A model generated the notes under the pieces. That model was not told the DNA's origin, did no database searches, and worked only from the letters and a program-made list of their open reading frames with translations. The position numbers and the translations under genes were made by a program. A DNA stretch of 64,000 nt from DASRBN01 sp035294305. GTDB taxonomy: Bacteria; Chloroflexota; Ktedonobacteria; Ktedonobacterales; Ktedonobacteraceae. Location: contig DATGLD010000025.1 of the NCBI GenBank assembly GCA_035294305.1, forward strand, positions 124,001-188,000. The letters run 5' to 3'. This document shows, piece by piece, positions 34,362 to 44,330 of the stretch (its first letter is position 1; each line of letters starts with the position of its first letter).

Positions 34362-35477
34362 TCACCAGATCAGATCGAGCTGCTCACCATCCTTTCCCAG
34401 GTTTTGTGTACGAGGTACGTTCAATCGGTCCCTACGAGATGCCAGACCCATTTCAGAACCATTTATGGCGGGGGCGGAGGTGAGTTCGAGATAGACTTCT
34501 TCGAGGCTGCCTTCGAATGGATGCAGCTCGGCAGCATAGAGGTTGTTGCGCGCGAGCATGGCGTTGATTTCCGCTGAGCGCACCCTGGGCGCATGGATGC
34601 GCAGGGTGCGCTCACCATGCCGGTTCGTTTCGATATGGACTTCCGTAAGCCAACTCGCTCCCTGTTCCCTGGCGGCTTGCAGGACAGCGAACGCCGCCTG
34701 CAAATCCTCTCCGGTGTTCATACGCACCATAATCTGTTCGCTGCCAAGCAGCAAATCGCGGACGTTGCCCTGCTTGATGAGATTGCCTTTTTGCAGGATT
34801 GCCACGCGGTTACAGACCTGCTGGACTTCGTTGAGCAGGTGGCTTGACAGGAAGATGGTTTTACCGAGCCCTGAGAGGCGATGGATCAACTGGCGAATCT
34901 CGAACATACCGGCAGGGTCAAGCCCATTGGTGGGTTCATCGAGCAGGACAAGCTGCGGATCAGTGAGGAGAGCTGCCGCGATGCCAAGGCGCTGCTTCAT
35001 GCCTAGCGAATATTTGCGATAAGCCATTTTTGCCGCGCTCCGCAGTTCGACAAGGTCAAGCACTTCGTCGATGCGCCTGTGGTTTACGGGATGCGAGACC
35101 ATGCTGGAGGCGGCTGCGATGACGCGCAGGTTATCAAGCCCTGATAGATAGGGATAGAAGACAGGAGTTTCGACAATGGCTCCGATATGCGGCAGAATAG
35201 AGGACATATGCGTACTAGTATCCAGGCCGAAAATGACCGCGCGCCCGGCTGTGGGCTGGATGAGCCCGAGCAGCATGCGAATGGTGGTAGTTTTGCCAGA
35301 ACCGTTGGGGCCGAGGAAGCCGAACACGTCACCACGCATGACTTCTAGATGTAGATCATTGACGGCAACGAGCTTGCCGTAGACTTTAGTTAACCTGTTG
35401 GTGATAATGATGGTATTGGAGTCACGATCAACGACGTCCGTAAGGGCTGCAAGGGCTGCTCCTGGGTTTGCTTCCAT
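34362..35477 (-). CDS. ABC transporter ATP-binding protein
   Basis: About 371 aa from the ATG at 35477 (GAAAGG upstream). It has the full ATPase set: Walker A GPNGSGKTT, Q-loop region, signature LGMKQRLGIAAAL, Walker B LVLLDEPTNGLDP and H-loop LSSH. The DrrA/CcmA-like C-terminal extension (about 250-371) contains a regulatory domain. It should pair with the permease at 32253-33227 to power export. The intervening toxin-antitoxin-like module splits the usual adjacent pair. Substrate unknown. Confidence 0.92.
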   Translation of the reverse strand: MEANPGAALAALTDVVDRDSNTIIITNRLTKVYGKLVAVNDLHLEVMRGDVFGFLGPNGSGKTTTIRMLLGLIQPTAGRAVIFGLDTSTHMSSILPHIGAIVETPVFYPYLSGLDNLRVIAAASSMVSHPVNHRRIDEVLDLVELRSAAKMAYRKYSLGMKQRLGIAAALLTDPQLVLLDEPTNGLDPAGMFEIRQLIHRLSGLGKTIFLSSHLLNEVQQVCNRVAILQKGNLIKQGNVRDLLLGSEQIMVRMNTGEDLQAAFAVLQAAREQGASWLTEVHIETNRHGERTLRIHAPRVRSAEINAMLARNNLYAAELHPFEGSLEEVYLELTSAPAINGSEMGLASRRDRLNVPRTQNLGKDGEQLDLIW

Positions 35478-36052
35478 CGATAGCTGCCTTTCATAATTGA
35501 TTGCCACAGAGAGTTCAAAAAGCGCTTTTTATGTGATTACGATTGCCAACCAATTATGACATGGTTTGCCGGCGATGGCAAGATGATACGGTTCAGGCAA
35601 AGCCATTCATAGACCACAATATCCAGGGCATACTGATCGCTAGCGATACAAAGAGCCAGTGAGCGCCTGGCTCATAACCAGAAAGGGAATGAACCCGCTC
35701 CAGGCCAAATTCCAGAACAGGTTAGCCATGAGATTTACTTAGTCGCCCGCTTTTCATTTTTCCTGGATAGAGTATATTACCGGATATTATACTATTAATG
35801 AGCATTATAAAAAGTCGAGTAATAATTTGAGTATCTGCGATGTGTCTACCGGGCACGATTCGCAGGTGAGCATAAGTGGATAGAATTGAAGCAAATAGCT
35901 GCCTGCAAAAAGGCGTCCGAACTTACGGGTAATCAGCAGGCAGCTATTTTACACTCGACAGTATATGAGATGTATGCTAGAATGCAGCAGGGCTTAGTGG
36001 CAATGTTATTATTTCATCGTTTGTCGTTGGAGGAATTTAGGAGGTGCCTATC
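35478..36052. other. Intergenic region of 575 bp before the FHA operon
   Basis: No convincing gene. It contains a hairpin with 14-bp perfect arms AAATAGCTGCCTGC (35893-35906) and its complement at 35936-35949 followed by a T, possibly a leader structure or terminator, and a smaller GAGCCAG/CTGGCTC hairpin near 35660-35690. A 60-codon frame at 35886 overlaps the hairpin and the FHA start and looks spurious. Confidence 0.5.
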
Positions 36053-37015
36053 ATGGAAGCTGTACTGAATGGCCCCTTGGGGCGCATCAATCTGGGGTCT
36101 GGTGAGATTACAGTTGGCCGCCTGGCAGACAACAAGCTGGTCGTGAACGATCCCAAGGCTTCGTCACATCATGCGATTATTCGCCCCGCCGGTCAAGGCT
36201 ATAGTATCACCGATCTAGGAAGCACGAATGGTACGTTCGTGAATGAACGGAAGCTCTCGCCCAATACGCCGGCAACCCTGAATCCAGGGGATAAAATCCG
36301 CATCGGCGATACGACCTATTCTTATGAAGTGGCTGGAGTTGCTCCCATCGCACCGACCGTCTATGGAGGACCAGGAGGCGGGTACGACCCCACAGTTGCC
36401 GCTCCCTCTCCTTATGCAAATAACCCATCTTACCTGCCCACTGAAGCAGCCGCCTCCCCATACAGCCAATACGAAGCAGGCCCACCGCCTGCCTACCAGC
36501 CCCCGCTGGAGTACCAGGCGCCACCCGCGCAGCAACCTTACGCCGCGCCACCGCCTCCCGCTTACCCTCCATATGGAGCACCAGCGCAACCTGCCTACGG
36601 CGCCGCCGTTGGCGTGCCCCCCGCACGGCAAAGCCGGCGCACACTCTGGATCGTACTGGGTGTGGTAGGCGTTGTAATATTACTCGCAATTGTTCTGTTT
36701 GCAGTTGTCGCAGCAAATGCATCTACCCCTCAAAAAACGCTGGATACCTTCTGCAACGCCATAAAAAACCGCGACTATCAGACCGCTTATGGCCAGCTAT
36801 CCAGTTTCCGCCAGACCCAGATCTCCGAGGCTGATTTTGCAAATTTCTTCTCATCAGCCACTTCATGTACTTACAGTACTCCTGCTGTGAACGGTAGTAG
36901 CGCAACAACGAACCTGACTTTTTTCACCAATTCCGGATCTGTTAATGGAGCAACCAATATGGTGCAGGAAAATGGAGTCTGGAAGATCGATGCCATTAAT
37001 TTTCCAAGTCAATAG
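36053..37015 (+). CDS. FHA-domain membrane protein with one DUF4878-like module
   Basis: A 320-aa protein from the ATG at 36053 (AGGAGGTG upstream). Residues 1-95 form an FHA domain with the phosphothreonine-binding pattern GRLADNKLV, SSHHA, and GSTNGTFVN. A Pro/Tyr/Gln-rich linker (about 105-195) leads to one membrane helix (about 203-225). The outer part is a DUF4878/NTF2-like module (TLDTFCNAIKNRDYQTAYGQL ... SCTYSTP) with two conserved cysteines. The FHA should read phosphorylation inside the cell, most simply by the kinase encoded four genes on. Ordered first in a co-directional set. Confidence 0.85.
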   Translation: MEAVLNGPLGRINLGSGEITVGRLADNKLVVNDPKASSHHAIIRPAGQGYSITDLGSTNGTFVNERKLSPNTPATLNPGDKIRIGDTTYSYEVAGVAPIAPTVYGGPGGGYDPTVAAPSPYANNPSYLPTEAAASPYSQYEAGPPPAYQPPLEYQAPPAQQPYAAPPPPAYPPYGAPAQPAYGAAVGVPPARQSRRTLWIVLGVVGVVILLAIVLFAVVAANASTPQKTLDTFCNAIKNRDYQTAYGQLSSFRQTQISEADFANFFSSATSCTYSTPAVNGSSATTNLTFFTNSGSVNGATNMVQENGVWKIDAINFPSQ

Positions 37016-37028
37016 AGGGAGTTAGAGT

Positions 37029-38330
37029 ATGCAAGCAGCGCTCAACGGTCCTATGGGAAGAACGATCCTGGAATCGGCGGTTCTCAGCATTGGAAGCAGT
37101 CCCGATAACCAGCTGGTATTGCATGATGCCAATGTAGCGGAATACCAGGCGGAGATTCGCCCGGATGGTCAGGGCTATAGCATCACGGATCTGGGCAGTG
37201 GCAGTGGCACGTTTGTGAATGGACAGCGCCTGGCATGGGATATGCCCCGCAAACTGAATCCCGGCGATATGATAACCATAGGCGATACGACATTCACTTA
37301 CGAGACGGCGAACACATCGCCATCGCAAACCGGCTCAGAGCAAGCGCAAGTGGTTTCACCAGTCGAGACTGTGCAACCAGGAGCCGAGGAGAACCGGCAA
37401 CAAGAGACGCCCCAGCAGGATCACAGCGTTGCCGCAGGCTTCTTTCCTGCTGCCTTCAACGCTTCAGAGCATACTGCTTATGGCCCATCCACGCCGGAGG
37501 TTCCAGGACAGGCGCCAGGCGCTGCCCCTACTTATGGCCCATCCACGCCGCCAACCGATGGGCTAATTTACGCGCCGCCATTTCCACAGCCGGTATATCA
37601 AGGTGGCATGCCTGGGTATCCTGGCGCTGAGCCAGCCGCTCCCACGCCCGCACCACCGCAGCCAGCACGCCGCAGAACCTGGCTATGGATTTCACTCGTT
37701 GCGCTTGTGGTGCTGATAGCCGGGGGAGCCGCACTTTTCTATTTTACTCGCCCTTCGCCTGAGAAGACGCTGGATGCATATTGCCAGGCACTACAAGCGC
37801 AAAATTACGTTGCGGCCTATAACCAGCTTGCGACTTCTTTGCAAAATATGGAAACCGAGCCGCAGTATGCCGCCATCTTACAGGCCCTTGGCAAGACCAC
37901 TTCCTGCATGCACGGGTCCGCCAATATCATCGCCAATACTGCTACAGCGACCCTGACACTGATTACATCCGGGCATACCTATCGTGGAACGGTCACGCTC
38001 TTACAGGACAGCAGCAATAATTGGAAGATCAGTATACTACTTTCGTCACCTGAGATGACGATGACCACCTTTTGTAATGCCCTGGCAAGCGGTGATTACC
38101 AGACGGCCTATAGCACGCTCTCCAGCGATTTGAAAAGCCGGAACTCAGAAACGCAGTTTGAGACGGATTTCGCCGGCCTCACGTGTTCTTATAGTAAGAT
38201 CATTGTCTCTGGAATCAACGCGGCAGCCAATGCAATTTTTACCGGCGGGTCCGGATCAGCACCCGCCATCATCCTGCTTACCGAGGATCATAATAGCAAC
38301 AATGATTGGAAAATCAATGGTATACAATAA
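37029..38330 (+). CDS. FHA-domain membrane protein with two DUF4878-like modules
   Basis: A 433-aa paralogue of the preceding gene, 13 nt downstream. FHA residues 1-95 are closely alike (GQGYSITDLGSGSGTFVNGQRL; the GSTNGTF Asn has changed to Gly-Ser-Gly). The Pro-rich linker is followed by a membrane helix and two tandem outer modules, each with TLDxYC or TFCNAL and a later Cys. The second module is more divergent. The FHA specificity residue change may affect phosphothreonine binding. Confidence 0.83.
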   Translation: MQAALNGPMGRTILESAVLSIGSSPDNQLVLHDANVAEYQAEIRPDGQGYSITDLGSGSGTFVNGQRLAWDMPRKLNPGDMITIGDTTFTYETANTSPSQTGSEQAQVVSPVETVQPGAEENRQQETPQQDHSVAAGFFPAAFNASEHTAYGPSTPEVPGQAPGAAPTYGPSTPPTDGLIYAPPFPQPVYQGGMPGYPGAEPAAPTPAPPQPARRRTWLWISLVALVVLIAGGAALFYFTRPSPEKTLDAYCQALQAQNYVAAYNQLATSLQNMETEPQYAAILQALGKTTSCMHGSANIIANTATATLTLITSGHTYRGTVTLLQDSSNNWKISILLSSPEMTMTTFCNALASGDYQTAYSTLSSDLKSRNSETQFETDFAGLTCSYSKIIVSGINAAANAIFTGGSGSAPAIILLTEDHNSNNDWKINGIQ

Positions 38331-38349
38331 TACATAAAAGGAGCCGAAT

Positions 38350-39369
38350 GTGAAAGCTGCTCTTAACGGCCCAGCAGGTCAATTTATGCTGGGGCCGGGT
38401 AGTATAACAATTGGTCGAGGCAGGGATAATTCGATTGCTTTAGATGACTCCCAGGCATCATCACGACATGCCGAGATTCACCCACAAGGGGAAGGTTATG
38501 TGATCACCGATCTGGGTAGTACCAATGGAACGTTCATCAATTCGCAGCGGTTGACTCCCAATGTGCCTCATGAACTGCAGCCGAACGATTTTATTCGCAT
38601 CGGCAGCACAGAATTTACTTACCAGACGTATGGGGTGGGCGGTAATCCGCTAGATGATGCCACTGTCGCCAATCCCAATGCATGGAGCACTCCGAACTAT
38701 GCACCCACGATAGGGATACCGCCTGCGCCCCAGCCCCCGAATTATAATCCAAATGCTGGAGCGTACCCTCCGCCTACAAACTATCCGCCGGGCTATCCAC
38801 CGCCTGCGCCAGATTACCCGAACTATGGCACGCCACCACAGCAACCGTATGCGCCACCGGTTCAACCCGGTCAATATAATGCCTATGGCCAATCCGGCAC
38901 AACCTCACCCGGACTGCCGGTACAGCCAGCGCCGGCAAGAAAGAGCCGTGTGGGGCTATGGATCGGGCTGATTGTGCTTCTGCTGCTCATCATTATTGCA
39001 GCCGCTGGCGCTTTCTGGTACGTGAATCGTTCCACGCCGGCCAAAACATTGCAAGCCTACTGTACGGCGCTTCAGGACGATAATGCGCAGGATGCCTACA
39101 ACCAGCTATCGTCCCGGATCCAGAGTCAAATAACCTTGCAAAGGTATATATCTTCTTTTAACACGGCGGAACGCCTGCTAAATTCACCACTTCTGGGTGG
39201 GATCAAAAACTGCGCCGTCACCAATGTACAGGAGAGTGGCTCTTCGGCTACTGGTACAGTCGTGCTGACGGTCAATAACAGCGCCAGGACGTTCTCTTTC
39301 CCCACCAGCCTTATCGATGAGAACGGAACCTGGAAGATCAATAGCACGGTCAGAACTCCGACCAGCTAG
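38350..39369 (+). CDS. FHA-domain membrane protein, GTG start
   Basis: A 339-aa third paralogue with a GTG start preceded by AAAAGGAG. FHA residues 1-95 keep GSTNGTFIN. The linker is Pro/Tyr/Asn-rich. One membrane helix (about 203-225) and one outer DUF4878-like module (TLQAYCTALQDDNAQDAYNQL) follow; this module differs more in its second half (KNCAVTNVQESGSSATG). Co-transcription with the two genes before it is likely. The kinase gene follows after a 250-bp gap. Confidence 0.83.
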   Translation: MKAALNGPAGQFMLGPGSITIGRGRDNSIALDDSQASSRHAEIHPQGEGYVITDLGSTNGTFINSQRLTPNVPHELQPNDFIRIGSTEFTYQTYGVGGNPLDDATVANPNAWSTPNYAPTIGIPPAPQPPNYNPNAGAYPPPTNYPPGYPPPAPDYPNYGTPPQQPYAPPVQPGQYNAYGQSGTTSPGLPVQPAPARKSRVGLWIGLIVLLLLIIIAAAGAFWYVNRSTPAKTLQAYCTALQDDNAQDAYNQLSSRIQSQITLQRYISSFNTAERLLNSPLLGGIKNCAVTNVQESGSSATGTVVLTVNNSARTFSFPTSLIDENGTWKINSTVRTPTS

Positions 39370-39619
39370 ATTCGACGGGTGTTGAGGCCACACCGGTGTT
39401 CCAATTTAAAATAGCCGGTGCGTAAGTACAGCGAGAAAGACTATGTTGCCTATCTCGCTACTTTTTTGTAAGCAATACAACCATAGAATTGTGCAGTATA
39501 TCCTGTCTTTTCGCGGGAATCGTGGTAAACTAAAAACGCGACCAAATGGTATTTCTCTTCGTTTTCGCATTATTGAAGAAAACGCATACATGGTAAGCCT
39601 ATGAGACAGGAGGGCAAAG

Positions 39620-42271
39620 ATGAGTGATCGTGTCGGACAACAGCTTGGCAGCTATCGCCTTCTCCAACTGTTGGGTCAAGGAGGATTCGCAGAAGTCTAC
39701 CTGGGAGAGCACATTCATCTGAATACGCAAGCAGCCATCAAGGCACTCCGCACCCAATTATCAACCGATGATGTATCGAACTTCCGTATTGAGGCACGCA
39801 CGATAGCCCACTTGATTCATCCTAATATTGTGCAAGTGCTTGACTTTGGCGTCGAGGGCGATACGCCTTTCCTGGTCATGGCCTACGCACCAAATGGTAC
39901 GCTTCGCCAGCGCCATCCACGAGGAATCCCGCTACCGGTGGAAAGCATCTTACTTTATGTCAAGCAGATTGCCGCTGCCTTGCAGTATGCGCACGATAAA
40001 AAAGTTATCCACCGTGATATCAAGCCGGAAAACATGTTGCTGGGCCGCAATAACGAGGTTCTGCTGAGCGATTTTGGCATTGCCCTGATTACACCGAGCG
40101 CGCGTGCCGGGACAATATTCGGCCAGAGCAGCATTCCGAACCAGACGACCTGGGACCCGGCCGGTACGGTCACCTACATGGCCCCGGAGCAGATTCAGGG
40201 GAAACCATCGCCGGCCAGCGATCAATATTCATTGGGCATCGTCGTCTACGAATGGCTCAGTGGTCATGCGCCTTTTAGTGGGGGATACATGGAGATTGCC
40301 ATGCAGCATATGTCTGCCTCTCCGACACCCTTGCGTGAAAAGCTGACGGCTATCTCGCCAGATGTCGAACAGGTCATCATGACCGCACTGGCCAAAGACC
40401 CGCAGAGGCGTTTCGGCAGCGTCCAGGCCTTTGCCAACGCCCTGGAACAGGCCTCTAGAGGGCCACAACGGGTAATCTCATCAACATTGAGCGCGTCGTC
40501 ACCTGAAAATGCACCTGTGTCTTCACATGCAGCGGAGGAACCCTCAATGGAAGTCATCCTTTTTGGTCCATCTGGCAGAACAATTTTGGGTTCAAGCGTC
40601 GTCACAATAGGCCGTAACGCCAGCAATACAGTAGTCGTCAATGATCCACAGGCCTCAGCATTCCACGCGGAAATTCGTCCGTCGGGCCAGGGACATAGGA
40701 TCATTGATCTTAACAGCACCAACGGGACGTTCGTCAACGAGCAGCGGCTGGCTCCTGGCTCCTCACGCCAACTGAACTGGGGTGATACGCTTCGTGTAGG
40801 CGAAACGAAATTGAATTATGGAGGCGGCAGCGCTACTCAGAATAGGGTATCAACCTCTGATCCTGCTACTGTGCGAGCCGATTCTGGCTATTCGGGCTAT
40901 GTTCCATCCGGGCCAGTTCCAGCACCACCACCGCCCATTTCCAACACCGGTTATGGTGGAATTGCGCAGCAAGCCTATCCACAACAGCCTGCGCCATTCC
41001 CATCAGTCTATCCACCGCCCCTCCAGCAGCAAGCGTATGGAGTTCTAGCTCCACAGCAGCAAGCCTATCCACAGTCAGGCCCAGGAATATCCGGCAGTTC
41101 ACCAAACAATGTGACACCGGTACAATTCAATGTATCCAGCACCTTGCCAGATAATGTAGCCCAGCAACCGGCATATAACGCGCAGGCGGGCCTGCCCGCG
41201 ACGCCCATTTCCTCTCCTGCTACGACAGGCGCTATGCCATCCCAGGCCGCATCTTCAAGCTCGAAGCGACGGCGCCCGGCGCTGTTGATTGCGCTCCTGG
41301 GCATACTGGTATTCGTGCTGGTGGGTGGGGGAGTGCTTGCTTTCGTTCTTTACCAGAACTCTCTTCCCACGCCGGCGAAGACGCTGGATGCATTTTGCAA
41401 CGCTCTCCAAGGCTCAGACTATACAAGCGCTTACAATCAACTCTCTGATAATTTGAAAGGGAAAGTGCCGGAGCCGATCTTCGCGAACTTTTTCGCCAAA
41501 GTGTCTTCGTGCTCGTATACCGCTCCCAATGTTACCGGCATGAGCGCGACAACCACCCTCACTACGGTGACTACCCATACCAATACCGATCAGTTGATAC
41601 TGGCGGAACAGGGCAACGGGACCTGGAAAATTGATTCCGACCCGAATCTTGTAGCTTTTGTGAGCCTTTCCGACCTGACAAAGACGCTGGATACCTTCTG
41701 CCGGGCCTTCCAGAGCGGCGATTATGCAACCGACTATGGGCAGTTCTCCGCCAATCTCCAGCAGAAGATTACACAGTCACTGTTTTCGGACTTCTTCCCT
41801 AACCCTACCTCATGTAGCTACAGCACGCCAACAATTACGGGCACGAGCGCAACGACCAATCTCTCACTTGCTTACAGCGGGCAAACAGAGAATGACGCGC
41901 TTAAGTTGATCGAAGACAGCAACAATAACTGGCAGATTGATACCTTTGCCAACCTTTCCACACCGCTCAAGACGTTGAATGCGTTTTGTAACGGGCTGAA
42001 AAGTGAGATGTACCAGCAGTCATATGACCAGCTCTCCAGCGATTACCAGCAGCAGACCTTTGGTAATTCGGAAGCGACATTCCAGAATGCCTACAGCTAC
42101 AACAATAATCATGGGCGCGTGACGCTCTGCACGATTAGTAACGTCCAGGATAACGGCTCGTCCGCGGTTGGCAAAATGAACTATGTGCTGCTTGATGGTA
42201 CCAGTGGGTCTGCTGTCTATACCCTGATCGACCCCAATGGCATCTGGAAGATTAACGGGCAGTACCAGTAG
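39620..42271 (+). CDS. Ser/Thr protein kinase with FHA domain and three DUF4878-like modules
   Basis: An 883-aa membrane kinase. The N-terminal kinase domain (about 10-270) is complete: glycine loop GQGGFAEVYLG, Lys41 in AIKAL, catalytic HRDIKPEN (131-138), DFG (151-153) and APE in YMAPEQI. A linker leads to an FHA domain (about 310-395: GRNASNTVVVNDPQAS, NSTNGTFVNEQRL), a Pro/Gln/Tyr-rich stretch, a membrane helix (about 552-575) and three outer modules with repeated TFCNAL/SCSY cysteines. Kinase and FHA in one chain suggests autophosphorylation read by its own FHA and those of the neighbours. What the outer modules sense is unknown. Confidence 0.9.
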   Translation: MSDRVGQQLGSYRLLQLLGQGGFAEVYLGEHIHLNTQAAIKALRTQLSTDDVSNFRIEARTIAHLIHPNIVQVLDFGVEGDTPFLVMAYAPNGTLRQRHPRGIPLPVESILLYVKQIAAALQYAHDKKVIHRDIKPENMLLGRNNEVLLSDFGIALITPSARAGTIFGQSSIPNQTTWDPAGTVTYMAPEQIQGKPSPASDQYSLGIVVYEWLSGHAPFSGGYMEIAMQHMSASPTPLREKLTAISPDVEQVIMTALAKDPQRRFGSVQAFANALEQASRGPQRVISSTLSASSPENAPVSSHAAEEPSMEVILFGPSGRTILGSSVVTIGRNASNTVVVNDPQASAFHAEIRPSGQGHRIIDLNSTNGTFVNEQRLAPGSSRQLNWGDTLRVGETKLNYGGGSATQNRVSTSDPATVRADSGYSGYVPSGPVPAPPPPISNTGYGGIAQQAYPQQPAPFPSVYPPPLQQQAYGVLAPQQQAYPQSGPGISGSSPNNVTPVQFNVSSTLPDNVAQQPAYNAQAGLPATPISSPATTGAMPSQAASSSSKRRRPALLIALLGILVFVLVGGGVLAFVLYQNSLPTPAKTLDAFCNALQGSDYTSAYNQLSDNLKGKVPEPIFANFFAKVSSCSYTAPNVTGMSATTTLTTVTTHTNTDQLILAEQGNGTWKIDSDPNLVAFVSLSDLTKTLDTFCRAFQSGDYATDYGQFSANLQQKITQSLFSDFFPNPTSCSYSTPTITGTSATTNLSLAYSGQTENDALKLIEDSNNNWQIDTFANLSTPLKTLNAFCNGLKSEMYQQSYDQLSSDYQQQTFGNSEATFQNAYSYNNNHGRVTLCTISNVQDNGSSAVGKMNYVLLDGTSGSAVYTLIDPNGIWKINGQYQ

Positions 42272-42417
42272 ATAAGCGATGATAGGCATAAGACATTCCG
42301 AATTGAGGAACAGGCAAGAGGGAGAGGGCATACCACGTGGTGGAGCAACCCGCACGCTACAGTCGCCCTCTACCCGCCCGCTCGTCAACATTTGAGATGA
42401 CCTGTGCCTGTCACCAT

Positions 42418-44118
42418 CTACCCTAGCATAGGTATCTTCACTCCGGTTTCCTTCGCGCATTCAATGGCCTCTTCATACCCGGCGTCTACGTGGCGCATGA
42501 CGCCTGTGCCGGGGTCATTGGTGAGGACCCGCGAGAGGCGTTCGGCGGCTTGCGAGGTGCCATCGGCCACGATGACCTGGCCGGCATGGATAGAATAGCC
42601 GATGCCCACACCGCCACCGTGATGGATGGAGACCCAGGAGGCGCCCGATGCTGTATTCAGTAGAGCATTGAGCAAGGGCCAGTCGGCGATAGCGTCGCTG
42701 CCATCCTTCATGGCTTCTGTTTCGCGGTATGGCGAGGCGACGGAGCCGCTGTCCAGGTGGTCGCGGCCAATGACGATGGGCGCTTTGACGATGCCTTTCG
42801 CGACCAGTTCGTTGAATGCCAGGCCTGCCTTAGCGCGCTGTCCATAACCCAGCCAGCAGATACGCGCCGGCAGTCCTTGAAAGTGAATCTTCTGCTGCGC
42901 CATGGTGATCCAGCGTCTAAGGGATTCGTCTTCGGGGAAGAGTCCGAGAATGGCTTCATCCGTGCGATAGATATCTTCTGGATCGCCGGAAAGCGCTACC
43001 CAGCGGAATGGCCCCTTGCCACGACAGAACAGGGGTCGAATGTAGGCGGGTACAAAACCAGGATAATCCAGGGCATGCGTCTCGCCTGCCGCTAGCGCCT
43101 GCCCACGCAGGTTATTGCCGTAATCGAAGACGATGGCACCCATTTTCTGCATGTCGAGCATGGCGCGCACCTGTGTGACCATGGATTGCATGGAACGGCG
43201 AATATATTCCTGGGGGTCTTTTTTGCGCAGTGCGTCGGCTTCTTGCTGAGGCATGCCGGCAGGAATGTAGCCATTGAGCGCGTCATGAGCGGATGTCTGA
43301 TCGGTGACAAGGTCGGGGACGATGCCGCGCTGGACGAGTTCGGGAAAGACTTCGGCGGCGTTGCCGACCAGGCCGATGGAGAGCGGCTGGCCGAGGTTGC
43401 AGGCTTCGCGTACCTGGTTCAGAGCCTCATCCAATGTGCTGGCGATTTCATCACAATAGCCGGTTTCTCGCCGGCGCTGGATGTGCTGGTGGTCTACCTC
43501 AACGGCCAGGCAGACGCCTTCGTTCATTGTAATAGCGAGGGGTTGGGCGCCACCCATGCCACCAAGTCCGGCAGTGAGGACGAACTTGCCCTTGAGCGTG
43601 CCACCGAAATGCTTGCGAGCAGCTTCGGCGAACGTTTCATAGGTGCCCTGGACGATGCCCTGAGAGCCGATGTAAATCCAGGAGCCGGCGGTCATCTGGC
43701 CGTACATGGTTAGCCCAAGCGCTTCCAGGCGGCGGAATTCATCCCAGCTGGCCCAATGGGGAACGAGGTTTGAGTTGGCAATGAGCACGCGCGGGGCGTT
43801 GGGAAAGGTGCGAAAAATGCCGACGGGCTTGCCCGACTGGACGAGCAGCGTTTCGTCGTTTTCCAGGCTACGCAGGGCGCGGACGATGGCGTCAAAAGCG
43901 GCCCACGAACGGGCAGCGCGCCCCGAACCGCCATAGACGACAAGGTCGTTGGGCCGCTCGGCGACATCGGGGTCGAGATTGTTCATGAGCATGCGTAAAG
44001 CGGCCTCTTGCTGCCACCCTTTGCATGAAAGCTCTGTTCCTCGCGGCGCATGCACGGTGCGCGACCCGCTGCCTGCCTGCCAATTGATGGTGGAAGAGGT
44101 ATCATCAGCGTTAGACAT
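42418..44118 (-). CDS. hutU: Urocanate hydratase
   Basis: A 566-aa enzyme of the histidine-utilisation pathway that adds water to urocanate using tightly bound NAD+. Recognised by the family-specific blocks GRAARSWAAFDAIV, QSGKPVGIF, and the central ATNGLGGMGGAQPLAI-like sequence LTAGLGGMGGAQPLAITM (shown in part), with the catalytic Cys region in a later YPGFVPAYIRPLFC block. AAAGGAGC precedes the ATG. It is divergent from an M20 peptidase gene, and no hutH or hutI is visible in this window. Confidence 0.95.
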   Translation of the reverse strand: MSNADDTSSTINWQAGSGSRTVHAPRGTELSCKGWQQEAALRMLMNNLDPDVAERPNDLVVYGGSGRAARSWAAFDAIVRALRSLENDETLLVQSGKPVGIFRTFPNAPRVLIANSNLVPHWASWDEFRRLEALGLTMYGQMTAGSWIYIGSQGIVQGTYETFAEAARKHFGGTLKGKFVLTAGLGGMGGAQPLAITMNEGVCLAVEVDHQHIQRRRETGYCDEIASTLDEALNQVREACNLGQPLSIGLVGNAAEVFPELVQRGIVPDLVTDQTSAHDALNGYIPAGMPQQEADALRKKDPQEYIRRSMQSMVTQVRAMLDMQKMGAIVFDYGNNLRGQALAAGETHALDYPGFVPAYIRPLFCRGKGPFRWVALSGDPEDIYRTDEAILGLFPEDESLRRWITMAQQKIHFQGLPARICWLGYGQRAKAGLAFNELVAKGIVKAPIVIGRDHLDSGSVASPYRETEAMKDGSDAIADWPLLNALLNTASGASWVSIHHGGGVGIGYSIHAGQVIVADGTSQAAERLSRVLTNDPGTGVMRHVDAGYEEAIECAKETGVKIPMLG

Positions 44119-44330
44119 AGTTGGTTAGCTCCTTTGCTATTCAAAGTACAAATTATTTCTTTTGTCTTGAGTATATCTTACAGGGATAGAAGATGAGAAA
44201 TGTAGCTAACCACAACTGCCAAACAAAGGTGGGAGTAAATAGTATATAATATCTTCCACAAAGATACTTTTCGTTAGTGATTTGATTGCTCTGAAGTACT
44301 TATCTCCCCAGAGCTAAAAAGTTTTATTTT

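Noticed and set aside
35886..36068. 60-codon frame before the first FHA gene
   Set aside because: It overlaps a hairpin and the FHA start, has no ribosome site, and no recognisable pattern.
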